In this document: piece after piece, positions 24,001 to 31,549 of the stretch
Layout of the letters: each line of letters opens with the position of its first letter
Numbering within the stretch: position 1 is the stretch's first letter
Assembly (NCBI RefSeq): GCF_012933385.1
Contig: NZ_JABBPN010000022.1
Span: forward strand, 1 to 59,250
Direction of reading: 5' to 3'
Length of the DNA stretch: 59,250 nucleotides
Source: Paenibacillus lemnae
GTDB lineage: Bacteria > Bacillota > Bacilli > Paenibacillales > Paenibacillaceae
The notes under the pieces: generated by a model
What the model was told of the DNA's origin: nothing
The model's input: only the letters and a program-made list of their open reading frames with translations
The model's database searches: none
Made by a program: the position numbers and the translations under genes

Positions 24001-24554
24001 CGGAAGAGATCCAGAAACGTAAAGTCAGCATGCTGGGCGAAGCACAGGAACCGTCGCGTGACTGGAACACATCGATTGATCTTGGTGTGGATGCCTATCT
24101 ACCGTCTGATTACATTTACGACAGCATTCAAAAGATCGAAATCTATAAAAAAGTGGCCGCGGTGGCTTCGGCAGACGAAGCGGCAGAGCTTGAAGACGAA
24201 CTGCTGGACCGCTTTGGCGAACTGCCGGAAGCTGTACGCAATTTGCTTGCTGTGTCCAGGCTGAAAGTGTATGGCAGAACGTACGGAATCGATTCCATCA
24301 CCCAGCGTTCTGATGACGTGATTTTGCAGTTTTATGAAGGACAGGATAAACTAATTCATAGGACCAAACTTGCGCAAATTGGAAATCAGTTTGAAAGACG
24401 TGTACAATTTGAGCAGGGTCCGGGGATATCCATTCGTCTCAAGGGCAAGGGACTCTCCGATCAGGAGCTGCTCAAGCTGCTGGAAGAGTTTCTTGACGCT
24501 GCACAGGCGTCATTTCACGGGAAGGGAGATTTACAAGATGTCGTCAAGAAATAA
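21027..24554 (+). CDS. mfd: Transcription-repair coupling factor
   Basis: Mfd pushes RNA polymerase stalled at DNA damage off the template and recruits UvrA. Start is taken as TTG 21027, six bases after AGAGAGGTG; an in-frame GTG at 21018 overlaps that ribosome site. The 1175-residue product has the UvrB-like N-terminal part, the RNA polymerase interaction domain (KVGDYVVHQNHGIGKYMGI) near residue 490, and a RecG-like translocase. The latter has Walker A CGDVGYGKTEVAVRAAF near residue 638, DEEQRFG near 740, and VSTSIIETGVDIPN with RGRVGRS. The C-terminal D7 domain is present. Its 3' end overlaps the next gene by 17 bases. Confidence 0.97.
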   Translation: MLQALIDVFSEDTDFKSITAALTAGMKEQMISGLAGSSRQVMIAGIMQQQERPMLVVTHNMFSAQKIADDLQEILSPDQVLLYPANELVAAESAVSSPETLAQRIDVLHRCARGFRGIVVAPLSGVRRLLPAPEVMADARMVLHDGGTLSLDSFLNRMIELGYERVERVESRGEMSVRGGIIDFYPMTTDYAYRVELFDEDIDSIRTFDPADQRSIDKVREVTITPCKEIISDKERLNRAADSILKMMDTQLERMTDRQAKQRLREELGREAEMMREQLYFPEMYKYISLLYPEKTHLYDYMAEDTILVLDEPGRLLETARQLERDEAEWNLHLMQHGKSLPNLPLSLDNDEVVYQQRYQSLLISVFLRQVPRMQPQNIVNFITRGMQDFHGQMNVLKAEMERWKKTGVHVMMLGGGRDRMDRMKRVLLDYGIEEPVMLEGSLQNGFELPSVHAAVITEAEMFSQKQRKTRKTSRNMDNAERIKSYTELKVGDYVVHQNHGIGKYMGIGTLEINGIHKDYMHILYAGSDKLSVPIEQIDLIQKYVGSEDKEPKIYKLGGNEWTRVKNKVRSSVQDIADDLIKLYAERQSAPGYGFEKDTAEQQEFEDIFQYDETPDQLRAITEIKKDMEQNRPMDRLLCGDVGYGKTEVAVRAAFKAAIEGKQVAVLVPTTILAQQHYETFRERFSTYPINIQVLSRFRSRKEQNETIKKVKQGTVDILIGTHRLLSQDIVFKDLGLLIVDEEQRFGVTHKEKLKRLKTNVDVLTLTATPIPRTLHMSMLGVRDLSVIETPPENRFPVQTYVVEHSQTLVREAIERELARGGQVYYLYNRVQGIQEMAAQISELVPEAKVGVGHGQMSETELEKTILDFLDGEHDVLVSTSIIETGVDIPNVNTLIVHDADKMGLSQLYQLRGRVGRSNRIAYAYFTYQRDKVLTEVAEKRLQSIKEFTELGSGFKIAMRDLSIRGAGNLLGAEQHGFIASVGFDLYSQMLAEEIQKRKVSMLGEAQEPSRDWNTSIDLGVDAYLPSDYIYDSIQKIEIYKKVAAVASADEAAELEDELLDRFGELPEAVRNLLAVSRLKVYGRTYGIDSITQRSDDVILQFYEGQDKLIHRTKLAQIGNQFERRVQFEQGPGISIRLKGKGLSDQELLKLLEEFLDAAQASFHGKGDLQDVVKK

Positions 24555-25593
24555 AAAGTCATGGAAGACGTACATGGTGACGATGACTGCGGTATTGTCC
24601 ATGTCGCTTCTCGCAGCTTGTGGTGATAAAACCGCAGGAAGCCAGGAGCCGGCCGAGGACGACAGCAAAGTCATTGTAAAATATACGGGCGGAGAATTTA
24701 CGGAGAAGGAGTTCCAGCTGGAACAGAATGTTATGCAGTTCATGTCTCCGGAATATGCCCAGTTCATGCAGATGGACGAGTTCAAGCAGTACCTGGCCAG
24801 ACAGGGTGTAGCTTATGAATATCTGTCTGAAAATGCCGGGGAAGAAGCCAAGAAAGCGGCTAAAACCCAGGCGGATGAACTCGTCAAGAAAAACAAAACG
24901 ATGATGGGTGCAGAGCAGTTCACTAAAGCGCTGGAAGCTCAAAATCTGACAGAGCAGGATCTGAAGGATTACATGCAGCGTGTGATGACCGTGATGGAGG
25001 ATCAGAAGAACAAAGTTACGGATGATGAGATCAAGAAGGACTTCGAGGATCATAAGCAGGACTTCACGACCGCCAGCGTCCGTCATGTACTGATCCGTTT
25101 TGTGGACAGCGAAGGCAAGGAGCGCAAGAAAGAAGACGCGCTAAAGCTTGCTAAAGAAGTAAAGGCCAAGCTGGACGGCGGCGAGGATTTTGCCAAAGTC
25201 GCCAAAGAGTATTCGGAGGATCCGGGCTCGAAGGACAATGGCGGCCTCTACGAGAAAACAGAAGTTGGCGGCTGGGCTGATGAGTTCAAACAGAAGGCGC
25301 TCAGTCTTCCGATCAATGAAATCAGTGAGCCGGTGGAGACCGTCCACGGTTATCATGTCATGAAAGTCGAAAAGCGTGAGGAAACGACGTATGACAAAAT
25401 TACCGATGAACGCAAGGATGCAATCCGCAGCGAGCTGGCTTCAGCAAAGGTTGACGAGTTTATGAAGACAGACCTGGATAAGCTGATCGAGAAGATGGAT
25501 CTGCCGAAAAGTGAGTCGCCAGCGGAGCCTTCCACCGACTCGGGTGAAGAAGCTCCTAAGGCCGAAGATACAAAAGATACAACCGGGAAGTAA
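24538..25593 (+). CDS. PrsA-like foldase lipoprotein (parvulin PPIase)
   Basis: A membrane-attached extracytoplasmic peptidyl-prolyl isomerase that helps exported proteins fold. ATG 24538 has GAAGGGAG nine bases upstream; the frame is open further back, but inside mfd. The 351-residue product has a lipoprotein signal with lipobox LLAAC (Cys 28). A helical chaperone part follows, then a parvulin domain (SVRHVLIRFVDSEGKERKKE, then DPGSKDNGG, and VHGYHVMKVEKREE). The C-terminal tail is acidic and Ser/Pro-rich. In B. subtilis mfd is followed directly by spoVT, so this gene is an insertion relative to that order. The window has a second such PPIase at 46820. Confidence 0.92.
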   Translation: MSSRNKKSWKTYMVTMTAVLSMSLLAACGDKTAGSQEPAEDDSKVIVKYTGGEFTEKEFQLEQNVMQFMSPEYAQFMQMDEFKQYLARQGVAYEYLSENAGEEAKKAAKTQADELVKKNKTMMGAEQFTKALEAQNLTEQDLKDYMQRVMTVMEDQKNKVTDDEIKKDFEDHKQDFTTASVRHVLIRFVDSEGKERKKEDALKLAKEVKAKLDGGEDFAKVAKEYSEDPGSKDNGGLYEKTEVGGWADEFKQKALSLPINEISEPVETVHGYHVMKVEKREETTYDKITDERKDAIRSELASAKVDEFMKTDLDKLIEKMDLPKSESPAEPSTDSGEEAPKAEDTKDTTGK

Positions 25594-25602
25594 AACAGCT
25601 TC

Positions 25603-25640
25603 AATCCATGACGTTCAAGGCGGCGTTATGGATTTTTTGC
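25603..25640 (+). terminator. Intrinsic terminator after the PrsA-like gene
   Basis: AATCCATGACG (25603-25613) pairs with CGTTATGGATT (25624-25634), one G-U pair, followed by a T-run. Confidence 0.88.
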
Positions 25641-25700
25641 CCCTGATATCCGTCCGCGCCAGGTTCAACAGGCATGGTCGCGCAACCATTTCAGGGCAAA
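25636..25700. repeat. Extended imperfect inverted repeat before spoVT
   Basis: TTTGCCCCTGA (25636-25646) and TCAGGGCAAA (25691-25700) pair with one bulged base. The 44 bases between contain further complementarity (GCGCC with GGTCGCGC). It lies between the terminator and the spoVT promoter, so it is not explained by either. Confidence 0.45.
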
Positions 25701-25702
25701 GA

Positions 25703-25733
25703 TGTATAAGGTTATGGGAATGGATCAATACTA
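25703..25733 (+). promoter_or_regulatory. Candidate forespore (sigma-G) promoter of spoVT
   Basis: TGTATA (25703-25708), 18 bases, AATACTA (25727-25733). The consensus is TGAATA and CATACTA. spoVT is sigma-G dependent in B. subtilis. Confidence 0.5.
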
Positions 25734-25831
25734 AGGTCAGACATTCACTTATATACCTGGCTGGGGACATCCTCTTCCCATACCGATCAGTAGTTGAAAA
25801 ATCTTCTTAAGAAAGCGGGGCAGCATGTGTA

Positions 25832-26374
25832 ATGAAAGCTACTGGAATCGTTCGCCGTATTGATGACCTCGGACGTGTGGTCATCCCCAAGGAAATAAGA
25901 CGTACTCTTCGGATCCGTGAAGGTGATCCGCTGGAGATTTTTGTGGACCGGGATGGAGAAGTTATCCTGAAGAAATATTCTCCTATCGGAGAGCTTGGCG
26001 ATTTTGCCAAAGAATATGCGGAATCACTGTTTGAAAGCACAGGCCACATTACGGTCATTTCCGACCGGGACACGTTTATTGCGATAGCCGGGGGCTCGAA
26101 GAAAGAGTACCTGGACAAGGCTGTCGGCAATCTGCTGGAAACCTGTATGGAAAACCGCAAAACCGTTTTGGAAGAAAACAAGGGGACTTATGAGATCAGC
26201 AAGGATCACCCGGAGGAATTCTCCTCTTTCGTAGCGGCACCGATCGTTACAGGCGGAGATCCGATCGGCACGGTCGTGCTGCTCAGCAAGGACGAGTCTA
26301 TCACCATGAGCCAGATGGAAATCAAAATGGCCGAAACGGCCGCAGCATTCCTCGGCAAGCAGATGGAACAGTAA
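25832..26374 (+). CDS. spoVT: Stage V sporulation regulator SpoVT
   Basis: AbrB-type regulator that tunes sigma-G genes in the forespore. The 180-residue product has an N-terminal swapped-hairpin domain (MKATGIVRRIDDLGRVVIPK, then EIRRTLRIREGDPLEIFVD) almost the same as AbrB. A C-terminal GAF-like domain follows (HITVISDRDTFIAIAGGSKK, then FVAAPIVTGGDPIGTVVLLS). It and abrB are therefore paralogues inside one window. Monocistronic, with its own promoter candidate and terminator. Confidence 0.97.
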   Translation: MKATGIVRRIDDLGRVVIPKEIRRTLRIREGDPLEIFVDRDGEVILKKYSPIGELGDFAKEYAESLFESTGHITVISDRDTFIAIAGGSKKEYLDKAVGNLLETCMENRKTVLEENKGTYEISKDHPEEFSSFVAAPIVTGGDPIGTVVLLSKDESITMSQMEIKMAETAAAFLGKQMEQ

Positions 26375-26418
26375 GAAACCTGATGTGATCATCTCCCAAT
26401 TGACCCAATCTCCCGCTG

Positions 26419-26462
26419 ACCGCCGGCCTGAACAGGCCGGGGGAACAGGCGGTTTTTTTTGT
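26419..26462 (+). terminator. Intrinsic terminator after spoVT
   Basis: CCGGCCTG/CAGGCCGG (26423-26440) is a perfect stem; an alternative outer pairing ACCGCC/GGCGGT ends directly at a run of eight T. Confidence 0.88.
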
Positions 26463-26552
26463 TTCTGTAGGTTTTGAGTCCAGCCCTTACTTCACGGTAT
26501 AATGACCATGACATGCTCGGCATACCGGCAAACAGGGATTGGAGTTAAGCTT

Positions 26553-28217
26553 ATGAATGCAAGTGAATCCGGATCCAGACTCGTGAAGGGAGCTCTGATC
26601 CTCAGTGCAGCAGCGATCGGTTCCAAGCTGATCGGAACGCTGCAAAAAATACCGCTCCAAAATCTGGGCGGGGATGCTGTATTCGGCATTTATAATACGG
26701 TGTACCCGCTGTATATGATGATCATTACGATAGCTGCTGCCGGATTTCCAGCTGCATTGTCCAAGTTCGTGGCGGAAGCGGAAGCGGCAGGGCGTCCGCA
26801 GGAGAGCCGACGGCTGCTCCGCATCTCCAGCTGGTTTCTGGTCATATTTGGACTGCTGCTGGGAGCTGTCCTGTATGTGACAGCTCCGCTGGCGGGTGAG
26901 TGGATCGGGAGCAGGCAGGTCGTACCCGCCCTCCGCGCCTCAGCCCTGGCCCTTGCGTTCGTTCCCTGGATGTCTCTGCTGCGGGGGTATTTCCAGGGGC
27001 TGCATAACATGGTGCCGACTGCGGTATCGCAAATCACAGAGCAGAGTGTTCGGGTCGCTGTGATGATAGGACTGCTGCTGTATATGATCCAGGGTGGCGC
27101 AGATGACCAGGACATCGCTGCCGGTGCTCTTATTGGCTCCGCTGCGGGAGGTGCGGCCGGGCTGCTGGTGATGGGTCTGTACTGGCGCAGAAACACCAGA
27201 GCCGCCGGAGACGCAGCAGTAGGCGTTTCTGGGGGGAAGACTTTCTCACAGAAGCACGATCACAGCGGGACGGGAGCGCTGAGCGCCGCCGCCATACTCC
27301 GGCGCATGAGCGCCTATGCCATTCCTGTATGCCTCAGTGCCCTTGCGGTTCCGCTGATTGGCATGGTGGATTCGCTCACTGTGCCGCGGCTGCTGCGAAA
27401 CAGCGGCCTGCCGGAGGCCGGGATGCTTGCCCAGTTCGGGATCTACAACCGCGGCCTTCCGCTAGTGCAGCTGGTGACGATGCTGGCCGCTTCGCTGTCC
27501 GTGCTGTTTATTCCGGCGCTGGCGGAAGCCAGATATAAAGGCGAGTATGATCTGGCGGCGCGGCAGAGCCAGGTGGCACTGCGCTGGTTCTGGCTGCTCG
27601 GCCTGGCTGCGTCAGCTGGCCTTGCGGTTCTAGCGGAGCCGGTCAATATTATGCTGTACCAGGATGCCGAGGGCAGTGCAGTGCTCCGCTGGGTTGCTTC
27701 TACCGCTGCCTTCGGCACGGTCAGCGTCATTACGGCCGCTCTCCTGCAGGGAGCGGGCATCGTCCGGGCGCCGGCCGTGCATCTGCTGGCGGCCGCCCTG
27801 ATCAAGCTGGGGCTGAACCTAGCGCTCGTGCCCCAGCTCGGCATTACCGGCGCCGCGATCGCAGGCGTCGCCGCACATGGCGCCGCCGCAGCGCTCAACA
27901 CCGCGCTGCTGGTGCGCCATGCCGGTGTGCGGCTGTCCCCCGCACACCTGCTGCTGTGGCCCGCGCTGGTCACAGCGGGCCTGGCCATGGCCGCCTGGGC
28001 CGCGTCTACCGCGGCTGGCGGCCTTGTGGAGGCGGCCGCAGGGCCCGGCCGCCTGAGTGCCGCTGCCGCCAGCCTGGCCGGCGTGGCGGCGGGAGGCGGC
28101 GCCTTTGTGGCCGGCGCCGCCCTGACGAAGCTCCTCTCGGAGGAGGAGCTTCTGCTGCTGCCGAAGGCGGGCAGGCCGCTGGCTGCCCTGCTTCGGAAGA
28201 TGCGCCTGCTGCGCTAA
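26553..28217 (+). CDS. MOP-superfamily polysaccharide/lipid II flippase-like protein (YabM)
   Basis: A multi-pass membrane protein of the MATE/MurJ/SpoVB superfamily, whose members flip lipid-linked sugars or peptidoglycan precursors. The 554-residue product has about 14 hydrophobic segments and the family N-terminus LVKGALILSAAAIGSKLIGT, then PLQNLGGDAVFGIYNTVYPL. ATG 26553 has GGAG eight bases upstream. The last third is extremely Ala-rich and GC-rich (around 27770-28200), clearly different from its neighbours. B. subtilis has four paralogues (SpoVB, YkvU, YabM, MurJ); position points to YabM, whose substrate is unknown. Confidence 0.9.
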   Translation: MNASESGSRLVKGALILSAAAIGSKLIGTLQKIPLQNLGGDAVFGIYNTVYPLYMMIITIAAAGFPAALSKFVAEAEAAGRPQESRRLLRISSWFLVIFGLLLGAVLYVTAPLAGEWIGSRQVVPALRASALALAFVPWMSLLRGYFQGLHNMVPTAVSQITEQSVRVAVMIGLLLYMIQGGADDQDIAAGALIGSAAGGAAGLLVMGLYWRRNTRAAGDAAVGVSGGKTFSQKHDHSGTGALSAAAILRRMSAYAIPVCLSALAVPLIGMVDSLTVPRLLRNSGLPEAGMLAQFGIYNRGLPLVQLVTMLAASLSVLFIPALAEARYKGEYDLAARQSQVALRWFWLLGLAASAGLAVLAEPVNIMLYQDAEGSAVLRWVASTAAFGTVSVITAALLQGAGIVRAPAVHLLAAALIKLGLNLALVPQLGITGAAIAGVAAHGAAAALNTALLVRHAGVRLSPAHLLLWPALVTAGLAMAAWAASTAAGGLVEAAAGPGRLSAAAASLAGVAAGGGAFVAGAALTKLLSEEELLLLPKAGRPLAALLRKMRLLR

Positions 28218-28243
28218 GGCAGGCGCAGGTTTCGCGGACTTAC

Positions 28244-28272
28244 GTGAGATGTCCGCCTCATTGTGATATAGT
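28244..28272 (+). promoter_or_regulatory. Candidate extended -10 promoter of mazG
   Basis: GTGAGA (28244-28249), 17 bases, TGA-TATAGT (-10 at 28267-28272). A GCGGAC/GTCCGC stem around 28234-28255 overlaps it. Confidence 0.4.
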
Positions 28273-28326
28273 AGACAACGAAACTACCGCTGTAAGCCAG
28301 GCGGAGAAAGAGCGGAGGTAGCCTCC

Positions 28327-29826
28327 ATGAGCGCAGTTATTACGGTGGTCGGCTTGGGATCGGGCAATCCGGACCGTCTGACCCTGGGTATTATCAAGAC
28401 CCTGCAGGGCGCGGCCAAGGCATATGTACGCACCTTATCGCACCCGGTTGTTGCTTATCTCCAGGAGACAGGCATACTTCTGGAATCATTTGATCATGTG
28501 TATGAGAGTCATGAGACCTTTTCGGAGGTATATGAATATATCGCTTCCTCGCTGACTGCAGCCGCATCTGCGCAGGAAGGCGAGATCGTCTATGCGGTTC
28601 CGGGCCATCCCATGGTCGCTGAAGCGACCGTCCGCCTGCTCCGTGAACGCTGCCCAGGACTGGGGATACAACTGAATGTACTCGGCGGAGAAAGCTTTTT
28701 GGATGAAGCCTTTGTCCGATTGGGATTTGATCCCATTGAAGGCTTTCAGCTGCTGGATGCATCCGGACTGTCCGGACATCTTGTTCAGCCTCAGCTCCAT
28801 ATCTTGATCGGCCAGGTGTATGACGGGTTTACCGCATCCGAGGTCAAGCTGGCCCTGATGGATGTCTATCCGGACGATTACAAAGTCATTGTCGGCCATG
28901 CGCTCGGGGTGGAGGGAGAAGAGACCATTCTTCGCATCCCGCTGTATGAGCTGGACCGGGTGGAGGGATACGGTAATTTATCCCTTATCTATGTTCCCCG
29001 CAGCGAGGAGGAATCTCTCCGCCGCCGCAGCTTTGCCAGACTGCATGAAATCGTGGGGGTCCTCCGCAGTCCCGAAGGCTGCCCATGGGACCGGGAACAG
29101 ACCCATGAATCGATCCGCAAAAACCTCATTGAGGAAACGTATGAGGTGCTGGAGACGATTGATGAGGACGACCCGGAGCATATGCAGGAGGAGCTCGGTG
29201 ATCTGCTGCTGCAGATTTTGCTGCACTCGCAGATGGAGGAAGAGCTGGGCACATTCACGGTGTATGATGTCATCGGTACGCTGAATGACAAGCTGATCTT
29301 CCGTCATCCGCACGTGTTCGGTGAGAACTCGGCTAAAGATGCTGAAGATGCCCTGCAGAACTGGGAGCAGATGAAAGCGGAGGAGAAGCGCAGGAAGGGA
29401 CTGACCCCTGAGGCCTCCTCCGTACTGGACGGTGTGCCGCGGGACCTGCCTGCCTTGATGAAGGCATACAAGCTCCAGAAAAAAGCCGCCAAGGTCGGAT
29501 TTGATTGGGAAGACCTGTCCGGCGTTTTCGACAAAATCGAAGAAGAGATCTCCGAGCTTAAAGATGCGGTGAAACAGAACCTGCCGCAGCAGGAGCAGGC
29601 GCTTGAACTCGGAGACCTTCTGTTTGCCGTCAGCAATGCAGCTCGTTTTATCGGAGCAGACCCGGAAGCAGCGCTGTCTGCGACCAACGCCAAGTTTGTC
29701 ACCCGTTTCCGTTACATCGAGAACCAGCTGGCTGCAAGAGGAGCCGATATTCGTGAAGCTTCCCTAGAGGACATGGAAGCTTTATGGCAGGAAGCCAAAC
29801 GCCACAATGGTTCTTCGGAGGTCTAA
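28327..29826 (+). CDS. mazG: YabN: SAM-methylase-like domain fused to MazG NTP pyrophosphohydrolase
   Basis: A two-domain protein of 499 residues. The N-terminal half is a tetrapyrrole-methylase-like domain (ITVVGLGSGNPDRLTLGIIK, later YAVPGHPMVAEATVRLL), of unknown substrate. The C-terminal half is MazG, which hydrolyses NTPs or dNTPs to monophosphate and pyrophosphate. Two EExxE-type metal sites are seen: LIEETYEVLETIDEDD with EELGDLLLQILLH, and the second repeat ending LELGDLLFAVSNAARF. CPWDREQTHESIRKNL marks the MazG start near residue 255. Position and fusion match B. subtilis yabN. Confidence 0.94.
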   Translation: MSAVITVVGLGSGNPDRLTLGIIKTLQGAAKAYVRTLSHPVVAYLQETGILLESFDHVYESHETFSEVYEYIASSLTAAASAQEGEIVYAVPGHPMVAEATVRLLRERCPGLGIQLNVLGGESFLDEAFVRLGFDPIEGFQLLDASGLSGHLVQPQLHILIGQVYDGFTASEVKLALMDVYPDDYKVIVGHALGVEGEETILRIPLYELDRVEGYGNLSLIYVPRSEEESLRRRSFARLHEIVGVLRSPEGCPWDREQTHESIRKNLIEETYEVLETIDEDDPEHMQEELGDLLLQILLHSQMEEELGTFTVYDVIGTLNDKLIFRHPHVFGENSAKDAEDALQNWEQMKAEEKRRKGLTPEASSVLDGVPRDLPALMKAYKLQKKAAKVGFDWEDLSGVFDKIEEEISELKDAVKQNLPQQEQALELGDLLFAVSNAARFIGADPEAALSATNAKFVTRFRYIENQLAARGADIREASLEDMEALWQEAKRHNGSSEV

Positions 29827-30004
29827 ATGCCTCCGCTGTGACACTTTTTCTTGAAATTATTAAAAAATTAACGCGGCGGGGCAGGAATCTGGCGGCTTAT
29901 CCAGAATTAGTCTTGATAGGCACGCCTGCAGCGCCTGCTCCAGGACATATGGTGCCAAGCCGCAGTACCTATTACTTTTCGAAACATTGGGAGGATTTTA
30001 ACTC

Positions 30005-30277
30005 ATGAACAAAACAGACCTGATCAACAACATTTCCAGCAAAAGCGGATTGGCTAAAAAAGACGTGGAGAACGTACTGAACGGTTTCCTCGGTGAAATT
30101 ACAGACGCTCTCGCAAGCGGCGACAAAGTTCAATTGATCGGTTTTGGTACCTTCGAAACCCGCAAACGTGCAGGCCGTACGGGCCGTAACCCGCAAACCG
30201 GCAACACAATTGAAATTCCTGAATCCAACGTTCCTGCATTCAAAGCAGGTAACAAACTTAAAGAAGCCGTTAACTAA
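30005..30277 (+). CDS. hup: DNA-binding protein HU
   Basis: The nucleoid-associated HU protein, which bends and compacts DNA as a dimer. The 90-residue product is full length: MNKTDLINNISSKSGLAKKD, the hydrophobic core GDKVQLIGFGTFETRKRAGR, then the DNA-arm GRNPQTGNTIEIPESNVPAF. GGGAGGAT precedes the ATG. I found no promoter I trust in the 178 bases before it. In B. subtilis hbs is elsewhere, so HU is an insertion into the yabN-yabO pair here. Its stop shares one base with the rqcP start. Confidence 0.97.
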   Translation: MNKTDLINNISSKSGLAKKDVENVLNGFLGEITDALASGDKVQLIGFGTFETRKRAGRTGRNPQTGNTIEIPESNVPAFKAGNKLKEAVN

Positions 30278-30555
30278 TGCGTCTCGATAAATTCCTTAAG
30301 GTATCCAGACTGATCAAGCGCCGCACTGTGGCGAAGGATGTTTCGGAGCAGGGGCGGGTGCTGATTAACGGCCGTGAGTCGAAGCCAAGCAGTGCTGTTA
30401 AGATCGGAGATGAGATTACTGTCCAGTTCGGACAGAAGCTGGTCACGGTCCGGGTAGAGCGCTTGGCGGAGACGACCCGCAAGGATGAGGCTTCAAGCCT
30501 CTACACCCTGGTTAAGGAAGAACCGATCGCCAAAGATAATGGGTTAAGCTGGTAG
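30277..30555 (+). CDS. rqcP: RqcP (YabO), S4-domain ribosome quality-control factor
   Basis: A small S4 protein that works with RqcH in poly-alanine tailing of stalled nascent chains on 50S subunits. The 92-residue product is an Hsp15/S4-type RNA-binding protein: MRLDKFLKVSRLIKRRTVAK, then VSEQGRVLINGRESKPSSAV. Translation is coupled to HU by the one-base overlap TAATG. A strong terminator follows. Confidence 0.93.
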   Translation: MRLDKFLKVSRLIKRRTVAKDVSEQGRVLINGRESKPSSAVKIGDEITVQFGQKLVTVRVERLAETTRKDEASSLYTLVKEEPIAKDNGLSW

Positions 30556-30573
30556 CCGCACAGTCGGCATGAA

Positions 30574-30607
30574 GACATCCTCCCGCTGCGGGAGGATGTC
30601 TTTTTTT
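30574..30607 (+). terminator. Intrinsic terminator after rqcP
   Basis: Perfect 11-bp stem GACATCCTCCC/GGGAGGATGTC with a 5-base loop, followed by seven T. Confidence 0.95.
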
Positions 30608-30689
30608 GCGCTGCAGCTTTCTCTGTCCTGCAAGTTCTAATTGGAGTCATGTCCCCATATGCTTTTGATATAAAGGAGGGGTACATGCC

Positions 30690-30971
30690 ATGATCGACCC
30701 AGGGAAAGGCAAGCTGCACGATCTGCGGATGCATAATCGCAAGCTGCTTGATATCAGTGGTGTAAAAAATGTAGAAAGCTTCGACAGTGAAGAATTTCTG
30801 CTGCAGACCGAGCTTGGACATCTGACTATTCGCGGACAAAATTTACATATTAAAAACCTGAGTCTGGAGGAAGGGATCCTTTCCATTGAAGGATTGATTC
30901 ATTCCCTTGCCTATCTGAATCCCGGAAATCAGGCCAAATCGAAAAGCCTGCTCGGCAAGCTCTTTAAATGA
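30690..30971 (+). CDS. yabP: Sporulation protein YabP
   Basis: YabP, of the YabP/YqfC family, is made under sigma-E in the mother cell; its role is not well defined. The 93-residue product contains RKLLDISGVKNVESFDSEEF and LGHLTIRGQNLHIKNLSLEE, typical of the family. AAAGGAGGGG lies about ten bases before ATG 30690. A possible sigma-E -10, CATATGCT, occurs near 30656, with TCTAATT upstream; I would not rely on it. It overlaps yabQ by four bases. Confidence 0.92.
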   Translation: MIDPGKGKLHDLRMHNRKLLDISGVKNVESFDSEEFLLQTELGHLTIRGQNLHIKNLSLEEGILSIEGLIHSLAYLNPGNQAKSKSLLGKLFK

Positions 30972-31537
30972 ACCCTCATATACAGTGGATCACGCTGCTC
31001 TGGATGCTGTTTTCCGGAGCAGCCATGGGACTGGCCTATGACAGCTACCGGGTGCTGTCAGGCGAGCTCCGCTTCCCGCGGTGGTCGCAGCATGTCCTTG
31101 ATTTTTTGTATTGGGTCGCCGCGGCATTATTTGTTTTTCGCATGCTGTACATTACGAATTACGGGCAGTTAAGATTTTATGTTTTTGTAGGATTGTTTTT
31201 AGGGGTTTGGATCTATTTTTTATTATGGAGTGTTATAACCAGGCGTTTTGTGGTAATGTTAATTCAGGCGGCAAAGGGATTGCTGTCCGTTTTGACGACT
31301 TTGTTAAACACCCTGCTGTGGAAACCCGTGAAAGGCATACTTCTTCTTCTCCAAGGAATGGTCAAGCTGTTATGGCGAATGATCATGTTCCTGCTTCGGC
31401 TGCTATGGACAATACTGACGCCGGTGCGGGGCTTGTTGAAATGGATAAGCTCACCTGTCACATCCCGGCTTAAGGTGCCGGCTTGGGCTGTGCGCCTGGG
31501 GAACAAGATGAAAGTCATCTGGAAACGCTGGTTTTAG
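30968..31537 (+). CDS. yabQ: Sporulation membrane protein YabQ
   Basis: YabQ is a mother-cell membrane protein needed for spore cortex formation in B. subtilis. The 189-residue product has an N-terminal segment WITLLWMLFSGAAMGLAYDS, more hydrophobic helices around residues 40-90, then amphipathic helical stretches ending in a basic tail. The start ATG overlaps the yabP stop (ATGA), so the pair is translationally coupled. divIC follows after 12 bases; in B. subtilis these three genes are also contiguous. Confidence 0.9.
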   Translation: MNPHIQWITLLWMLFSGAAMGLAYDSYRVLSGELRFPRWSQHVLDFLYWVAAALFVFRMLYITNYGQLRFYVFVGLFLGVWIYFLLWSVITRRFVVMLIQAAKGLLSVLTTLLNTLLWKPVKGILLLLQGMVKLLWRMIMFLLRLLWTILTPVRGLLKWISSPVTSRLKVPAWAVRLGNKMKVIWKRWF

Positions 31538-31549
31538 GAGGAATAGGTC

